Shown piece after piece: positions 45,938 to 56,000 of a stretch of DNA of 64,000 bases. Made by a program: the position numbers and the translations under genes. The notes under the pieces were generated by a model, which saw only the letters and a list, made by a program, of their open reading frames with translations, ran no database searches and was not told the origin of the DNA. The DNA comes from Verrucomicrobium sp. BvORR106 (GTDB lineage Bacteria; Verrucomicrobiota; Verrucomicrobiia; Verrucomicrobiales; Verrucomicrobiaceae), in assembly GCF_000739655.1 (NCBI RefSeq), contig NZ_BATR01000010.1:92636-156635 (forward strand), read 5' to 3'. Positions within the stretch are counted from its first letter, which is position 1. Each line of letters starts with the position of its first letter.

Positions 45938-46368
45938 CCTGGGCCGGCCGGTGTAAGCCAGATTCTGTGCCTCCCGCATTGCTGCGGCAGGTGGCGGTCA
46001 TTTCTCTAAACCAGGGGCTTGCACCCCTGACTCCCCGCTTGCGCGGGGTGCGACTAATACCCGGGGTTATCCCAACTCCTTGCGGAGCCGGTGCGGCCAG
46101 GGCGGGCCGTTTCCCCTGTTTTGTCTTGCACCGTGTGGGGTTTGTCCTGCCTCCTTCCTTTCAGTCGGAGCGGTGAGCTCTTACCTCGCCTTTTCACCCT
46201 TACCGCGGTTGCCCACGGCGGTATGTTCTCTGTGACACTTTCCGTGACCGGAAGCTTACGCCGCCAGCCCCCGCGTTTTCACACGGCACACTGCCCTGAG
46301 GTGTCCGGACTTTCCTCTCCCAATTGCCTTGCGACATCTGGCAGCGACAGCCTCCGACCGACCCAGTT
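45938..46368 (-). ncRNA. rnpB: RNase P RNA (bacterial type A-like)
   Basis: Read on the minus strand the hallmark conserved regions occur in order: GGAGAGGAAAGTCCGGACAC then CAGGGCAGTGTGCC near 46320-46275, GTCACAGAGAACATACCGCC near 46235, AGGGTGAAAAGGCGAGGTAA then GAGCTCACCGC near 46200, and ACAGAATCTGGCTTACACCG near the 3' end. The terminal helix P1 can be drawn as 13 pairs between CTGGGTCGGTCGG (46366-46354) and CCGGCCGGCCCAG (45951-45939), which sets the ends to within a few bases. The length of about 430 is slightly above E. coli (377). The RNA is the catalytic subunit that matures tRNA 5' ends. No protein gene overlaps it credibly. Confidence 0.95.
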
Positions 46369-46589
46369 GGGAAGTTAAGGCTGTTTTGAGCGAAGGAAAG
46401 GGAATCTTGGTCTTCGTTTACCGGCCCAGTGGGCAGTAGGCAGTGCGTCAGCAGTCAAGGTGTTGGACGTTCAAGCCGAATTTGAGCACCGATTCAGCTT
46501 TCGGACTGATCCCACTGCCTACCACTCACCTCTCACCATTTACCGAAATGCCGGTTTCCCGGCTTCCTGAACGTGCTACCCTAGTCACC

Positions 46590-47657
46590 ATGTCCACCCA
46601 GACCTATCCCTGGTCGAACAACCGCCGCGCGGCGTTCAAGTTTGAACGCTGGTCGTGGAGCCTGCGGTTGTGGCTGCTGTTTGCCTTTGCGCTGGCGGTC
46701 CTTTTCCACTGGTGGTTGTACTACTTCTTCAGCACGGTCGATTTTGGCAAGAGCATGCTTCCGGTCACCCAGACCAAGGCGAAGGCAGATCGCATCGCCA
46801 TCAACCCGGAGGCGCTCAAGGAGCAGCAGGCCATTCAGCACATCCCCGACCTGATCGCCCCCTCGGACAAAGCGGAGCCGCAGCTCAAGGCGGACCTGCA
46901 GGACATCGCGGAGATGATCCCGGAGGACAAGCCGCTGGATCTCACGCCTGACGTGGACAAGGTGACCAACTTCCTGGCTCCGAAGTCCAACCCCAACGCG
47001 ACCAGTCCCGCTCACGCTCCCTCGATGGCGGCCATCGCCGACATGGCACCCGGACCGGACCTGGCCAGCTCGATGGATGCCATCAAGAGCTCCGCCCTGC
47101 GTCAGGCCGTGTCTGACCAGCAACTCGTGCTCCCCGCCAAGCCTCTGGACCGGGAGTTGGAGGGCATCGATGGCAAGCTGCTGGAGCGCATGAACAACCA
47201 GAGCAAGGCGGGAGATGGCTCCCCCCGTACCATGCCGGGGTACAGCAACCTGGAGGACCTTCTGGCCAAGGGCGGCGCGGTGAATGCCAGCACAGCCCCC
47301 ATCATGCTGCCGACCGACCTCCTCTTTGAATACGGGAGCGACCAGCTCGCCGAGAACGCCCGTCTGAGTCTGATGAAGCTGGGCTACCTGATCACTAAGA
47401 ACCCGAACAGCCGCTTCATCATCGAAGGCCACACGGACACGATCGGCTCCGCGGAGTTTAACCTCGATCTCAGCCAGCGCCGTGCGAATGCCGTGGTGGG
47501 CTGGCTCATGCGCTCCCTCAAGCTGAGCAACGACCGCATCGACGCCGTCGGCATGGGCGAATCCCGCCCCCTGTCCCGCGTGAACCCCAATGGCACAAAG
47601 GATGAGCAGGCCCTGAACCGCCGCGTCGAGATCAAGGTACGCCCGATCAGCCAGTAG
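46590..47657 (+). CDS. OmpA-domain protein with N-terminal membrane anchor
   Basis: About 355 residues from the ATG at 46590; a longer frame runs upstream through non-coding sequence and is rejected. One membrane segment lies at about 26-46 (LRLWLLFAFALAVLFHWWLY). A long Pro/Asp/Lys-rich linker follows (residues 50-230). The C-terminal OmpA-like domain (about 240-350) has LLFEYGSDQLAENARLSL, FIIEGHTDTIGSAEFNLDL, SQRRANAVVGWLM and ALNRRVEIKV. The motif binds peptidoglycan through the diaminopimelate-contacting Asp and Arg. The inner-membrane anchor plus OmpA domain recalls MotB/PomB-like or TolA-like bridging proteins, but no MotA partner is adjacent. The 5' side holds the rnpB gene in the opposite direction; 46369-46589 shows only short inverted blocks (CAGTGGGCAGTAGGCAGTG type). 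Confidence 0.8.
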   Translation: MSTQTYPWSNNRRAAFKFERWSWSLRLWLLFAFALAVLFHWWLYYFFSTVDFGKSMLPVTQTKAKADRIAINPEALKEQQAIQHIPDLIAPSDKAEPQLKADLQDIAEMIPEDKPLDLTPDVDKVTNFLAPKSNPNATSPAHAPSMAAIADMAPGPDLASSMDAIKSSALRQAVSDQQLVLPAKPLDRELEGIDGKLLERMNNQSKAGDGSPRTMPGYSNLEDLLAKGGAVNASTAPIMLPTDLLFEYGSDQLAENARLSLMKLGYLITKNPNSRFIIEGHTDTIGSAEFNLDLSQRRANAVVGWLMRSLKLSNDRIDAVGMGESRPLSRVNPNGTKDEQALNRRVEIKVRPISQ

Positions 47658-47767
47658 GCAGTCCATCATTTTCCCCCAGGAACAAAGAACCCGGCCTGTA
47701 CATCCGTTCAGGCGGTGTCATTAACGACCAACACTCAAACGAACCAGGACACACTCACTCGCATTGC

Positions 47768-49339
47768 ATGGGGGACAAGGAAGCGGCGGCACCGCGCAAA
47801 AAAGACGGCAGTTCAAGCCTCTTCCGATGGCTGAGCTTCATCCTGCTGACGATCCTCTTTGTGGTCGCTTATGTTAATATGGGAGGGCTGCTCATCTCGC
47901 AGACCAACCACACTGCACAGCAGATCCTGGGAGGCGATCAGAAGCACAACATGCGTCTGGCGCTGGAGACGCGGGAGGATCTGAGCCCGGACTTCAACAA
48001 GGGCTTCACCAAGGCAATCGCGGATTTCTTCCCACACCGCACCGACGGGGTGGTGAATCCGCTCTGGCCCTGGGTGGCCGCATGGCTGGCCACCCCTGAT
48101 CACCCCACACCCACGGAGGCAGATGCCGCCACCGTGACGGAGAAGGACGAGGACTACTTCAACCGTGGCCGCTATTTCCACGTGTTCATGACCTGCACCT
48201 TTCTGGTCATGCTGGGGCTGTCTGCCTGCCGCATCTTTTCCCTGCCGGCCTCTCTCAACCTCATGCTGCTCGGCGGCTTCGGTGCCTTGCTGCCTCGCTC
48301 CGCCTACTTTCAGCCAGAACCGCTGTACTTCGTCTTCTTCTTCCTCACGTGGGTGGCGTGCATTTCCGCGTTGTCTCATAACACCCTGTGGATCTACGGG
48401 CTGATCGGCGCACTCTCAGGCATCGCCTACATGGCCAAGGGTTCCATCTCGCCCCTGATCATGGTCTTTATCGGGGTGAGCTCTTTGCGTTGTCTCTGGG
48501 AACTCGTGAGCGCCCGCCGACGCGGCTTCGTGCTGGCCAATGGCAATCTGTGGCACTGGCGCAATCACCTGATGGGCCTGCTTATTCTAGGAATGGTTCA
48601 CCTGCTGACCATCGGACCCCGGCTCACCGATGCGAAGGAGAGGTTCGGCGACGCCTTCCACTCCTACCCTGCCTACTGGATGTGGATGGACAAGTTCAAC
48701 CCCGATTGCTACGAGTGGATGGGGCAGCACAACACGAAGGAGCGACTCCAGGCCCTGCGTCCCGAGGACAAGCCATCGCTCAAGAAGTACATCGATAAGC
48801 ACGGCACGGATGTCTTTGTCCAGCGGCTTCAGGATGGCACTTGGAACCGGGTAAGCGAGTTCCTCTGGCCCAAGCAAACCAAGCGCAGCCAGAAGATCGA
48901 GAATCAGAAGCCGTGGAAGTCCCTGCTGGAATGGCGCGGAGTGTACCTGATCTGGCTGGGGGTCGTACTGGTGGCGCTGGTGGTCGTGCTATGCAGTGCC
49001 GCGCCCAAGGCGGAGCACGCCGGGCACGTGGTCTTCCGCCACGGCACCGTCACCATCGTGCTGTTCGTGCTCGGCTCGGTGGCGATTTACTGCGCGGCCT
49101 ATGGATTCTACGCGCCGATCGCGCGAGGCAGCGGGGATCGGTTCATGCTTTCCTTGTACCTGCCGCTGGCCTTCTGCCTGATCTGGGGAGCGGAGTCCAT
49201 TGTGCGCCGTCTGCGCCGTCGTCAGGGGTGTAGCCCATGGATCACCCGCAGCTATCTGGCGGCCCAGTGGCTGCTCTTTGCCGCTATTTCCTGGCGACTG
49301 GTTGAGATCTTCCGGTTCCCCTTCTTCGACAACCGCTAA
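47768..49339 (+). CDS. Polytopic membrane protein, GT-C glycosyltransferase-like
   Basis: A 523-residue protein with a membrane segment at about 19-42, then an extracytoplasmic loop of about 95 residues (DQKHNMRLALET, FFPHRTDGVVNPLWPW), then about seven more membrane segments (from HVFMTCTFLVMLGLSACRIF near residue 137 to the C-terminus). A large first loop with acidic residues followed by many membrane helices is the layout of GT-C lipid-linked-sugar transferases (ArnT/PMT-like). The sequence match is only by pattern. A second soluble stretch lies at about 290-375. It ends 31 bases before the HAD phosphatase gene, so they may be cotranscribed. An unrelated membrane function is possible. Confidence 0.5.
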   Translation: MGDKEAAAPRKKDGSSSLFRWLSFILLTILFVVAYVNMGGLLISQTNHTAQQILGGDQKHNMRLALETREDLSPDFNKGFTKAIADFFPHRTDGVVNPLWPWVAAWLATPDHPTPTEADAATVTEKDEDYFNRGRYFHVFMTCTFLVMLGLSACRIFSLPASLNLMLLGGFGALLPRSAYFQPEPLYFVFFFLTWVACISALSHNTLWIYGLIGALSGIAYMAKGSISPLIMVFIGVSSLRCLWELVSARRRGFVLANGNLWHWRNHLMGLLILGMVHLLTIGPRLTDAKERFGDAFHSYPAYWMWMDKFNPDCYEWMGQHNTKERLQALRPEDKPSLKKYIDKHGTDVFVQRLQDGTWNRVSEFLWPKQTKRSQKIENQKPWKSLLEWRGVYLIWLGVVLVALVVVLCSAAPKAEHAGHVVFRHGTVTIVLFVLGSVAIYCAAYGFYAPIARGSGDRFMLSLYLPLAFCLIWGAESIVRRLRRRQGCSPWITRSYLAAQWLLFAAISWRLVEIFRFPFFDNR

Positions 49340-49370
49340 GCCCGCGCTTGCCTGCCTCACCGAAGCCCTC

Positions 49371-50162
49371 ATGGCCAAACCCGCGCCCACGCTCCTGCTC
49401 TGTTTCGACTTCGACGGAACCCTCATCAATCATGAGGGGGAGCCGGCTTTTCACCCGGCCATGGGTGACATGCTGCGCCACTTCAAGAGCCAGGGGGCAG
49501 CGTGGGTGGTGAACACCGGCCGCAGCCTTAGCCAGACACTGGAGGGCATCGCGCAGCACCATCTCTTCATGCTGCCGGACTACATCATCGCCCAGGAGTG
49601 CGAGATCTACCGGCCTGGCTTCTTCAAGCCGTGGAAGGACTTTGGCTCCTGGAACTCCCGCGCCCGCCGTGCCCACGACCACTTTGTGGACAAGCACCGT
49701 CTCTTTCTCAATGAGATGCGTGAGCACGTGGAGCAGAACACCCGGGCGGAGTTCCTCATGGGCGATCTGGGCCAGGTGGGCATCGTGGCAGTGGATGAAC
49801 CTGAGCTGGATGAGATCTGTGAGGTCATCGACGTCCGCACCGCCCTCGATCCGGACATCGGGTACCACCGCAATGGCCGGTACCTGCGCTTCACCCACTC
49901 TTCCTACAGCAAAGGGACCGCCCTCCAGGAACTCGCCCGCATGATCGGCGTGCCCCGGGAGCGCATCTTCGCCGCGGGGGACAACCACAATGACCTGCCC
50001 ATGCTGGATGCGGGCGTGGCCGGGAACATCGCCTGTCCTGTGAACGCTTTGGATCCCGTGAAGGCTCACGTGCAGGCGCACGGTGGCTACCTCGCCACCC
50101 GCCCGGCGAGCGAGGGCATGATGGAAGCGCTGGAGCACTTCTTCCTCCGCACCCCTAGGTGA
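49371..50162 (+). CDS. HAD-superfamily phosphatase (Cof/sucrose-phosphatase-like)
   Basis: About 263 residues from the ATG at 49371; an in-frame extension upstream overlaps the previous gene and is rejected. Motif I is LCFDFDGTLINH, with the nucleophile Asp and the acid/base Asp. Motif II is VVNTGRSLSQTL, where T is the phosphate-binding residue. Motif IV is AAGDNHNDLPML with metal-binding Asp residues. A type C2B cap lies between (about residues 85-190). This is a Mg-dependent phosphohydrolase of the Cof/SPP group, often acting on sugar phosphates; the substrate is not evident. The position after a GT-C-like protein hints at glycan metabolism (inference). Confidence 0.85.
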   Translation: MAKPAPTLLLCFDFDGTLINHEGEPAFHPAMGDMLRHFKSQGAAWVVNTGRSLSQTLEGIAQHHLFMLPDYIIAQECEIYRPGFFKPWKDFGSWNSRARRAHDHFVDKHRLFLNEMREHVEQNTRAEFLMGDLGQVGIVAVDEPELDEICEVIDVRTALDPDIGYHRNGRYLRFTHSSYSKGTALQELARMIGVPRERIFAAGDNHNDLPMLDAGVAGNIACPVNALDPVKAHVQAHGGYLATRPASEGMMEALEHFFLRTPR

Positions 50163-50223
50163 CGCTGGAGCAATCTGCTCCGCAAGATGCTCCACTCTGC
50201 CCCGTTTGAGCGGGATCAAACCC

Positions 50224-50808
50224 ATGGGCAGCTCCTACCCCAACTCTTCAAGCAACAGCGGCGACTCTGATCGTGCGCCTGTGCAGAAGGAGGCTGAAGT
50301 TGAGTCCCGCACGTTTGATCAGAACCTGGCTCTGCATGCGCTCGCCTTGAAGCAGTATGTTCGATCTCTGCTGCCCGGCTACCATGGAGCGGACGATGTG
50401 GCGCAAGAGGCCCTGGTCAAGGTCTGGGAAAAGAAGCACGAGTTCACCCCGGGGACCAACTTCAAGGCCTGGATCTTCACCATCGCGCGGTTCTATGTGA
50501 TGAACCAGCGCCGCAAGCTGGCCCGCTCTCCGGTGATCAATCTGGACGATGAGCTGATGGACCAGATCGACCGCCAGTGGATGGCCGAGGAGATCCGCCA
50601 GCCGGAGGAGGAGCTCCAAGCCCTGCGGCAGTGCATGAGCTCGCTGAACGCCGCCGATCAGCAACTTTTGCACGTCCGCTACGCAACCAAGACCTCCCTC
50701 GAGACATATGCGCAGAACGAAGGGCTAAGCAGCGGCTCCTTGAAGGCCCGTCTTTTCCGTCTGCGGGAAACGCTCCGGCGCTGCATAGAACTTCGCCTCC
50801 AAGCATGA
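50224..50808 (+). CDS. ECF-type RNA polymerase sigma factor (Rhodopirellula/Verrucomicrobium type)
   Basis: About 194 residues from the ATG at 50224; a TTG six codons upstream is less likely. Region 2 includes LPGYHGADDVAQEALVKVWE and FKAWIFTIARFYVMNQRRK. Region 4 includes LNAADQQLLHVRY and a helix-turn-helix (YAQNEGLSSGSLKARLFRLR). The gene stop overlaps the next ATG (ATGA), coupling it to a FecR-like membrane protein. ECF genes coupled to a FecR-like or LamG-like membrane protein are very common in Planctomycetes and Verrucomicrobia, and the partner is thought to act as an anti-sigma factor. The target promoters are unknown. Confidence 0.9.
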   Translation: MGSSYPNSSSNSGDSDRAPVQKEAEVESRTFDQNLALHALALKQYVRSLLPGYHGADDVAQEALVKVWEKKHEFTPGTNFKAWIFTIARFYVMNQRRKLARSPVINLDDELMDQIDRQWMAEEIRQPEEELQALRQCMSSLNAADQQLLHVRYATKTSLETYAQNEGLSSGSLKARLFRLRETLRRCIELRLQA

Positions 50809-52259
50809 TGAACAACACCCCTCCCCAGGACTCGCCCGACATGGATCGGGCGCTGAATCTCCTCATCGAGGGCGAACTCTCTGCCGAGCAGGCTGCGGTC
50901 TTACAGGAACGCATGAAGGCTGAGCCAGCGCTGCTGAAGCGCTATCTCGCCCTGGTGAGAATCGATTCGCTGCTGCGTGATCGAGGCTGGAAGGATGCGG
51001 CGAATGAGCCCACTGCTTCCATCGTTTCAGTCCCCAGCTCGCGTTGGCGTTCCCCAATCGTCCGACGCACCCTGCTTGCAGCGGCTGCATTGGCAGTGCT
51101 GCTGCTCGTGGCAGGCCTGTGGCAGGTCGGTCAAAAGCAGCCTCCTGCAATGGGCGTGGTGCCTTCGGTGAAGTTCTCCCCCACCTCGGTCTTTGAGACG
51201 GTTGCCCCTCAGAGCACTGACGATGGGCAATTGCGGTTCGGCGATGCCGTGGCCATGACGGACGGGTCCGTCTCCATTCGTCTGCCCAGCGGGGTCGAGG
51301 CGGTCATCAAGAGCCCAGCCCGCTTCTCCATCACCGGACAGAACAGCGTCCAGCTCGACAAGGGCTTTGCGTGGTTCCGGGTGCCACCTCAAGCCAAGGG
51401 CTTCAGCGTGGAACTGCCGTGGATGACAGTCGTGGATCTGGGAACGGTCTTCACGACCCAGGTTGAGGACCAGCTCCATGAAGTGCGGGTGGATCAAGGC
51501 AGGGTGGAAGCCCGGTTGAAAGGAGCACCGTCCAGTGTGCAATCTCTGACAGCGGGGCAGATGCTGGTGCTGCGTGCTCCGAGTGATCAGCCTCTGGTGC
51601 AATCTTCTGCAACGCCATCAACTCCCAACTCGCTCGCAGATGAAGGGCAGGTGGTCTTCAAGGAGATGCTCAAACATGTGCCGGATCAATCGTTCGCTGA
51701 CCGTCACCCTCTGACCGGCACCTGGGAAGTGCTCCAGGGCGTTCCGATGATCCGGGACGGCAAGTTCAGCGCGGGCTCCAACTTCATTCACCTCATGGGC
51801 AGGTTTGCGAAACCGGTGGAGAAGAATGCCCAGGCGGTGGTGATCCTGTCCTTCAAGTCCGTATCCCCCAAGTCGCTCTTCCACTCCAAGGGCTTCGCCG
51901 GCGTCAGCCTCTTTGACCGCAATGGTGAGATGTTTTTCCTGGGTGACAAGGGCTCAGACTCCTATTCCTGGGAGCTGCTGACCTTTGGCCAGAAGTTCCG
52001 CGGCCCTGAGGAGGTTCGCACCGCCTACAACCTCTCCATCCAGGGGAGCGAGGAAACATTCACCCTGCGCTACCGCCAGCGCACGGGCGAGTTCGACGTC
52101 TTCAAAGGCTGGGGCGTGGAAGGCCTGCCCATCCTCAAAGGACGCACCGATGCCAACATGAGGATCGATGGCGTGCGCATCGCCAACGGTGAAGGCGGTG
52201 ATTTCTCGTTTGAAAACCTGCAGGTGACGGTGGTGAAGGATGTGGGGGCTGAGAAGTAG
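50805..52259 (+). CDS. FecR-domain membrane protein, probable anti-sigma partner
   Basis: About 484 residues from the ATG at 50805, which overlaps the sigma gene stop. The N-terminal 80 residues are a short helical domain (LNLLIEGELSAEQAAVLQER) like anti-sigma N-termini of this type. A membrane segment lies at about 88-106 (LLAAAALAVLLLVAGLWQV). The FecR domain follows (about 140-250) with RFGDAVAMTDGSVSIRLPSG, GFAWFRVPPQAKGFSVELP and VVDLGTVFTTQV. The last 200 residues form a strand-rich, jelly-roll-like extracytoplasmic domain. The layout implies that an outside signal is passed through the membrane to the coupled sigma factor. Ligand unknown. It is the last gene before the repeat-rich gap. 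Confidence 0.8.
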   Translation: MMNNTPPQDSPDMDRALNLLIEGELSAEQAAVLQERMKAEPALLKRYLALVRIDSLLRDRGWKDAANEPTASIVSVPSSRWRSPIVRRTLLAAAALAVLLLVAGLWQVGQKQPPAMGVVPSVKFSPTSVFETVAPQSTDDGQLRFGDAVAMTDGSVSIRLPSGVEAVIKSPARFSITGQNSVQLDKGFAWFRVPPQAKGFSVELPWMTVVDLGTVFTTQVEDQLHEVRVDQGRVEARLKGAPSSVQSLTAGQMLVLRAPSDQPLVQSSATPSTPNSLADEGQVVFKEMLKHVPDQSFADRHPLTGTWEVLQGVPMIRDGKFSAGSNFIHLMGRFAKPVEKNAQAVVILSFKSVSPKSLFHSKGFAGVSLFDRNGEMFFLGDKGSDSYSWELLTFGQKFRGPEEVRTAYNLSIQGSEETFTLRYRQRTGEFDVFKGWGVEGLPILKGRTDANMRIDGVRIANGEGGDFSFENLQVTVVKDVGAEK

Positions 52260-52345
52260 GAGCGGGCTTCTCCCGGAAACGAGATACTGCAGGAGCGCCG
52301 CGCTCATAGGCTCACGACAACACAGCGGAGACTTTATAGCATACA

Positions 52346-53014
52346 GGAGGCGGGGGTTCCCAGCCCCGCTCAGTCGCGGCATGACTGAGGCGGCAGGCGG
52401 TTTGATGAACCAACGGCGAAGTTGAGTCTGTCGCTTCGGTTACCAGCGGGACCGGAGATCCCGCCTCCTTTACCGGCTGGAGGTGTCTGAAGGAATGTAG
52501 AAGAGCCATCTCGGCTCTTGGGTGCGCTGGGCGGTTCGAGGAACAAGAACCGGGACGGTTCTTCCACAGTGCTGACGCCGAAAAGTAGTCACAGGTTTCA
52601 GGCTGCTCAGTCGCATTTCTCCCGAGCTTTGGCCGCCAATCTCGCATTTCTCCACGCTAACGGCGTGATACAAAATAGCCCAGGGTCAGACCGCGAAGCG
52701 GTCGCCACCCTGGGTATCGACAGGAAAGTCTCGGAACTCCAAGGGAGTTCAACAAACTGCCCAAATCACCCGAAGGCCGCTGGACTGCATGTGGTGGACA
52801 CCTCAGGGATACTGCCACGATTTGTAGAACTCGCTTCGGAGTTCGGGTCAAACCGCCCGTGTACCCAGGGTGGCGGCTCGTGCCTCGCCTGACCCTGGGC
52901 TACATTGTTTGACGCCTTTGGCGTCAGGCTGCTGGAATGAGGCGACGACAAGGTGCTTGGTGGTTCGAGGAACAAGAACCGGGACGGTTCTTCTACAGTG
53001 CTGGTGCCGAAATT
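52346..53014. repeat. Cluster of dispersed repeats with nested symmetry
   Basis: Bases 52346-52378 are an inverted copy of 34783-34815. A 55-base block with GGTTCGAGGAACAAGAACCG and GGACGGTTCTTC occurs directly at 52529-52585 and 52952-53014. Between those lie an inverted pair of hairpins, 52676-52716 (TAGCCCAGGGTC ... CACCCTGGGTA) and 52862-52902 (TACCCAGGGTG ... GACCCTGGGCTA). The cluster fills the gap between two convergent genes. No transposase or credible gene is seen in 52260-53042. Confidence 0.8.
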
Positions 53015-53042
53015 TTCGTCCCGGGCGGCCACTCTCGCTTCC

Positions 53043-56000
53043 TCACCGCAACTTCCCATGCAGCTCAAACTTCTTCCCAGCGAGCGCCTCCTTGGCGGGC
53101 TGACCCCAAACGGGCGTGGGCGTGTAGTTCCAGTCCACAAGCATGCGGGGGCTGGCGCTGGGATGGAAACACCAACCCGTCCAGTTCAGGCGATGCTTCT
53201 GGATCAGCCCCAGAATGTCGGGCACCCAGGTCTCTGCATTCTCCTGCATCTCATGCGGCATGAAGTCCATCTTCTTGGCATCGGCACCCACTTCTCCCAA
53301 CAGGATGGGATACTTCTCGGCGGCATCGAGCAGGTACTTCTGCCAGCCGCGCTTCCATGGGTAGATATGGCAAGCATAGATGATGCCCTGGCCGCCTTCG
53401 TCCTTCAGGCCGAATCCATTCATGATGCCATCCAACTGGTAGGCATAGTCCAGACCGCCGACGAGCACCATGTTCTTGGCTCCGGTAGAGCGTACAGTGT
53501 CCAGCATGGCCTGCATCCCAGGTGACTGGAAACCGTGTTTGTTGTGCAGCTTCTCCTCGGGAGTGAGGAAAGCATCTTCATCGCCATCCTTGCGCTTCTC
53601 TTCCACGAACCCGCCATCGCGCCAGACCTCCCAGGTAACACCGTGGGGCTCGTTCATCAGGTCGAAAATCAAAGCAGGGTGATTCTTGTAGCGCTCGGCC
53701 GCATCCTTCCAGAAGTCCAGAAACTCTTTCCGCGGGGCCCGGTAGCGGTGCAGATCCAGCACCACGTACGCGCCACGATTGGAAGCCAGCGTGATGACCT
53801 GGTCCACCACCGCGCGATAGGCCTTGCCGCCATCTTCCATGTCCTTGCCAAACCAGTAGTCGTCCTTGATGGGCAGGCGAATCACGTTGCCCTTCCATTC
53901 CTCGATCGCCACTACCACGGACTTGAACACCTGTTCTCCACGCAGGCTCCACTCCAGACTGGGCACGTTCAAACCCTGAAGCCAGACTTCCTTGCCCCCG
54001 TCCACCGTGACGATGCGGTTGCCCTCAGCCCGGATTGCCGCTGGCCACTTGGCCTGATTGGCTTCCTCAAGCGGCACTCGGGATTTCTCGGCCTGGATCT
54101 CACGCTCCTTCTGTTTGGCGAGGAGAACGTTGGCATCCGTGGGCTTGAGCAGGATGTTGTCGAGGTCAAAGCTGCCGCTCTTCACTTCAAACAAAGCGGG
54201 CATGACCACAAGAGACACGGCCTCTGCAGGCACCAGGAACTCAGTCCGTTTCTCTACCCAGCCATCCGTGTCTTTTTGTGAATACGGCGGGGCAGGCTTG
54301 CTCGGCAGCGTCTTGCCATCCGCGCCTTTGAACTCCAGCATGATGCGAGCATCGAACCAGGGCTTGGGACCCTTCTTCAGCCCGGTGATGCGCTGCTTCC
54401 ACGTCATCTCCAGAGCAGCAGCCCCTTCCGGCACCGGGCAGTCGCGAAAGAGAAGCACGGTCTTGCCAGGCGTGAGGCTGGTCAGACGGATGAAGCGGTT
54501 GCCATCACTCTCATCCTTTTCCCAGGTGATGCCGCCACCCTTGCCCCAGCCTTCGGGTGAGTCCTTCTTCTTGTTTTCGGTTTCAAAGTTGCCGTTGCTC
54601 AGCAAGGTACCTTCCTTGGCCAGCAAAGCTGCCGCCTGCTCGCGACGCTTCGCCGCCACCTTGGCATCCATTTCTGCCTTCTTCGCGGCCCGTTCAGCGG
54701 CGGCCTTCTTCAGCGCCTCGATCTGCTCCGGGTTCAAGGGAGTAACTCGAATTTCCGCAAAGTCGAGACGACCCGACTCTGTCTGGAAGAGGCTGGGCAT
54801 CATCTGCAGGGCTGCGACGCCCTCCGGCACCATGTAGTTGCGGGTGATCTCCGTCCACTCCGCCGCCTTCGTAGAGAAGACGATGGGAGACGGCGTGGGT
54901 TTCACCTGTTCCCGCGCCTGGTTCAGGAAATGAAACATGGCCCGCGCATCATTCCAGCTCTGCTTGCCCTTCTTGACGTCTGCAGTGCGATACTTGAAGG
55001 CCACCTCGATGCCCACCACGCCGGCCGGGATGGGAACCTCCCGATAGGCAGAAAGCATCTTGTTGGACTCCGTGGCGGTGATGCGGAAGAATGGTTTGCC
55101 CGCCTCATCCTTCTCCCAGGAAAGGCCCGTGCCCTTGCCCCAGCCGTCCGGCCAGGAGTCGCCATCAGCATCCAGGGTGAAATCACCATTGCTCACGAGA
55201 TTGGTCTTCGGCGCAGGCTCCTGAGCGGTCGCGCCCATCACCCCCATCCACAGGAATGCGAGCAACGCGGCACACCAGGCGGGCTGCCAGGAAGAACGTG
55301 TCGCTCTTGGCCTGCTTCTGCGAAAAGCCGCGGCGAGCAAAGCGACGAAAGCCATCATGGCCCGCGATGGCTCTGGAACAGCAGCGATGGAGATCGTACC
55401 CTGCGAGTGAAGCTGGGACGTGTCCCAGGCCAGCCCCATGCCGGCCAGCAGGCCGTCCACACTGGAACTGAAAGCGAAGCTTCCTGAAGTCGCCGAGACC
55501 TGGGACCAGTCGATCAGCTTCCAGGTATCCCCCACGGCCCAGGCGGTCATGGTGTCGGCCGCGTCCACATGCAGCGTCGCACCGGAAGCGATGTCCACCA
55601 GGCCCTGGCCGGTGCCGAAGAGCAGCAGGTCGGCATCCACACCGGTGATGTTATTTCCCAATCCATCACCACTTCCACCAAAGAGGTCAAACTCCAGCCG
55701 GGAAGTGGAGCTGAAGGTGATGGTGTCTCCGCGCAGCTCAAAGTCCGCTGCCGCAGGTGTGGTCAGAGTGGAGTCCCCCACATCCAGCAGACCATGGAAG
55801 GTCAGGCTCTTGCCTGCAGCGGCCACCACGCGGCCCGTGCCGCCCAAGGTGGCACCCGCATTCACGGTGAGGCTGCCCAGCCCGGTGCCGGAACCCGTGG
55901 CGTTGTTCACCAACAGGCGACCTTGGATCACCGTGGTGGCCCCCGTGTAGGTACTGTCTCCTTTCAGCGCGAGGGTGCCGGCACCCGTCTTGTTCAAACC

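Noticed and set aside
46091..46378. Short plus-strand frame over the RNase P RNA gene
   Set aside because: The minus strand carries every conserved RNase P RNA region, so the frame is spurious.
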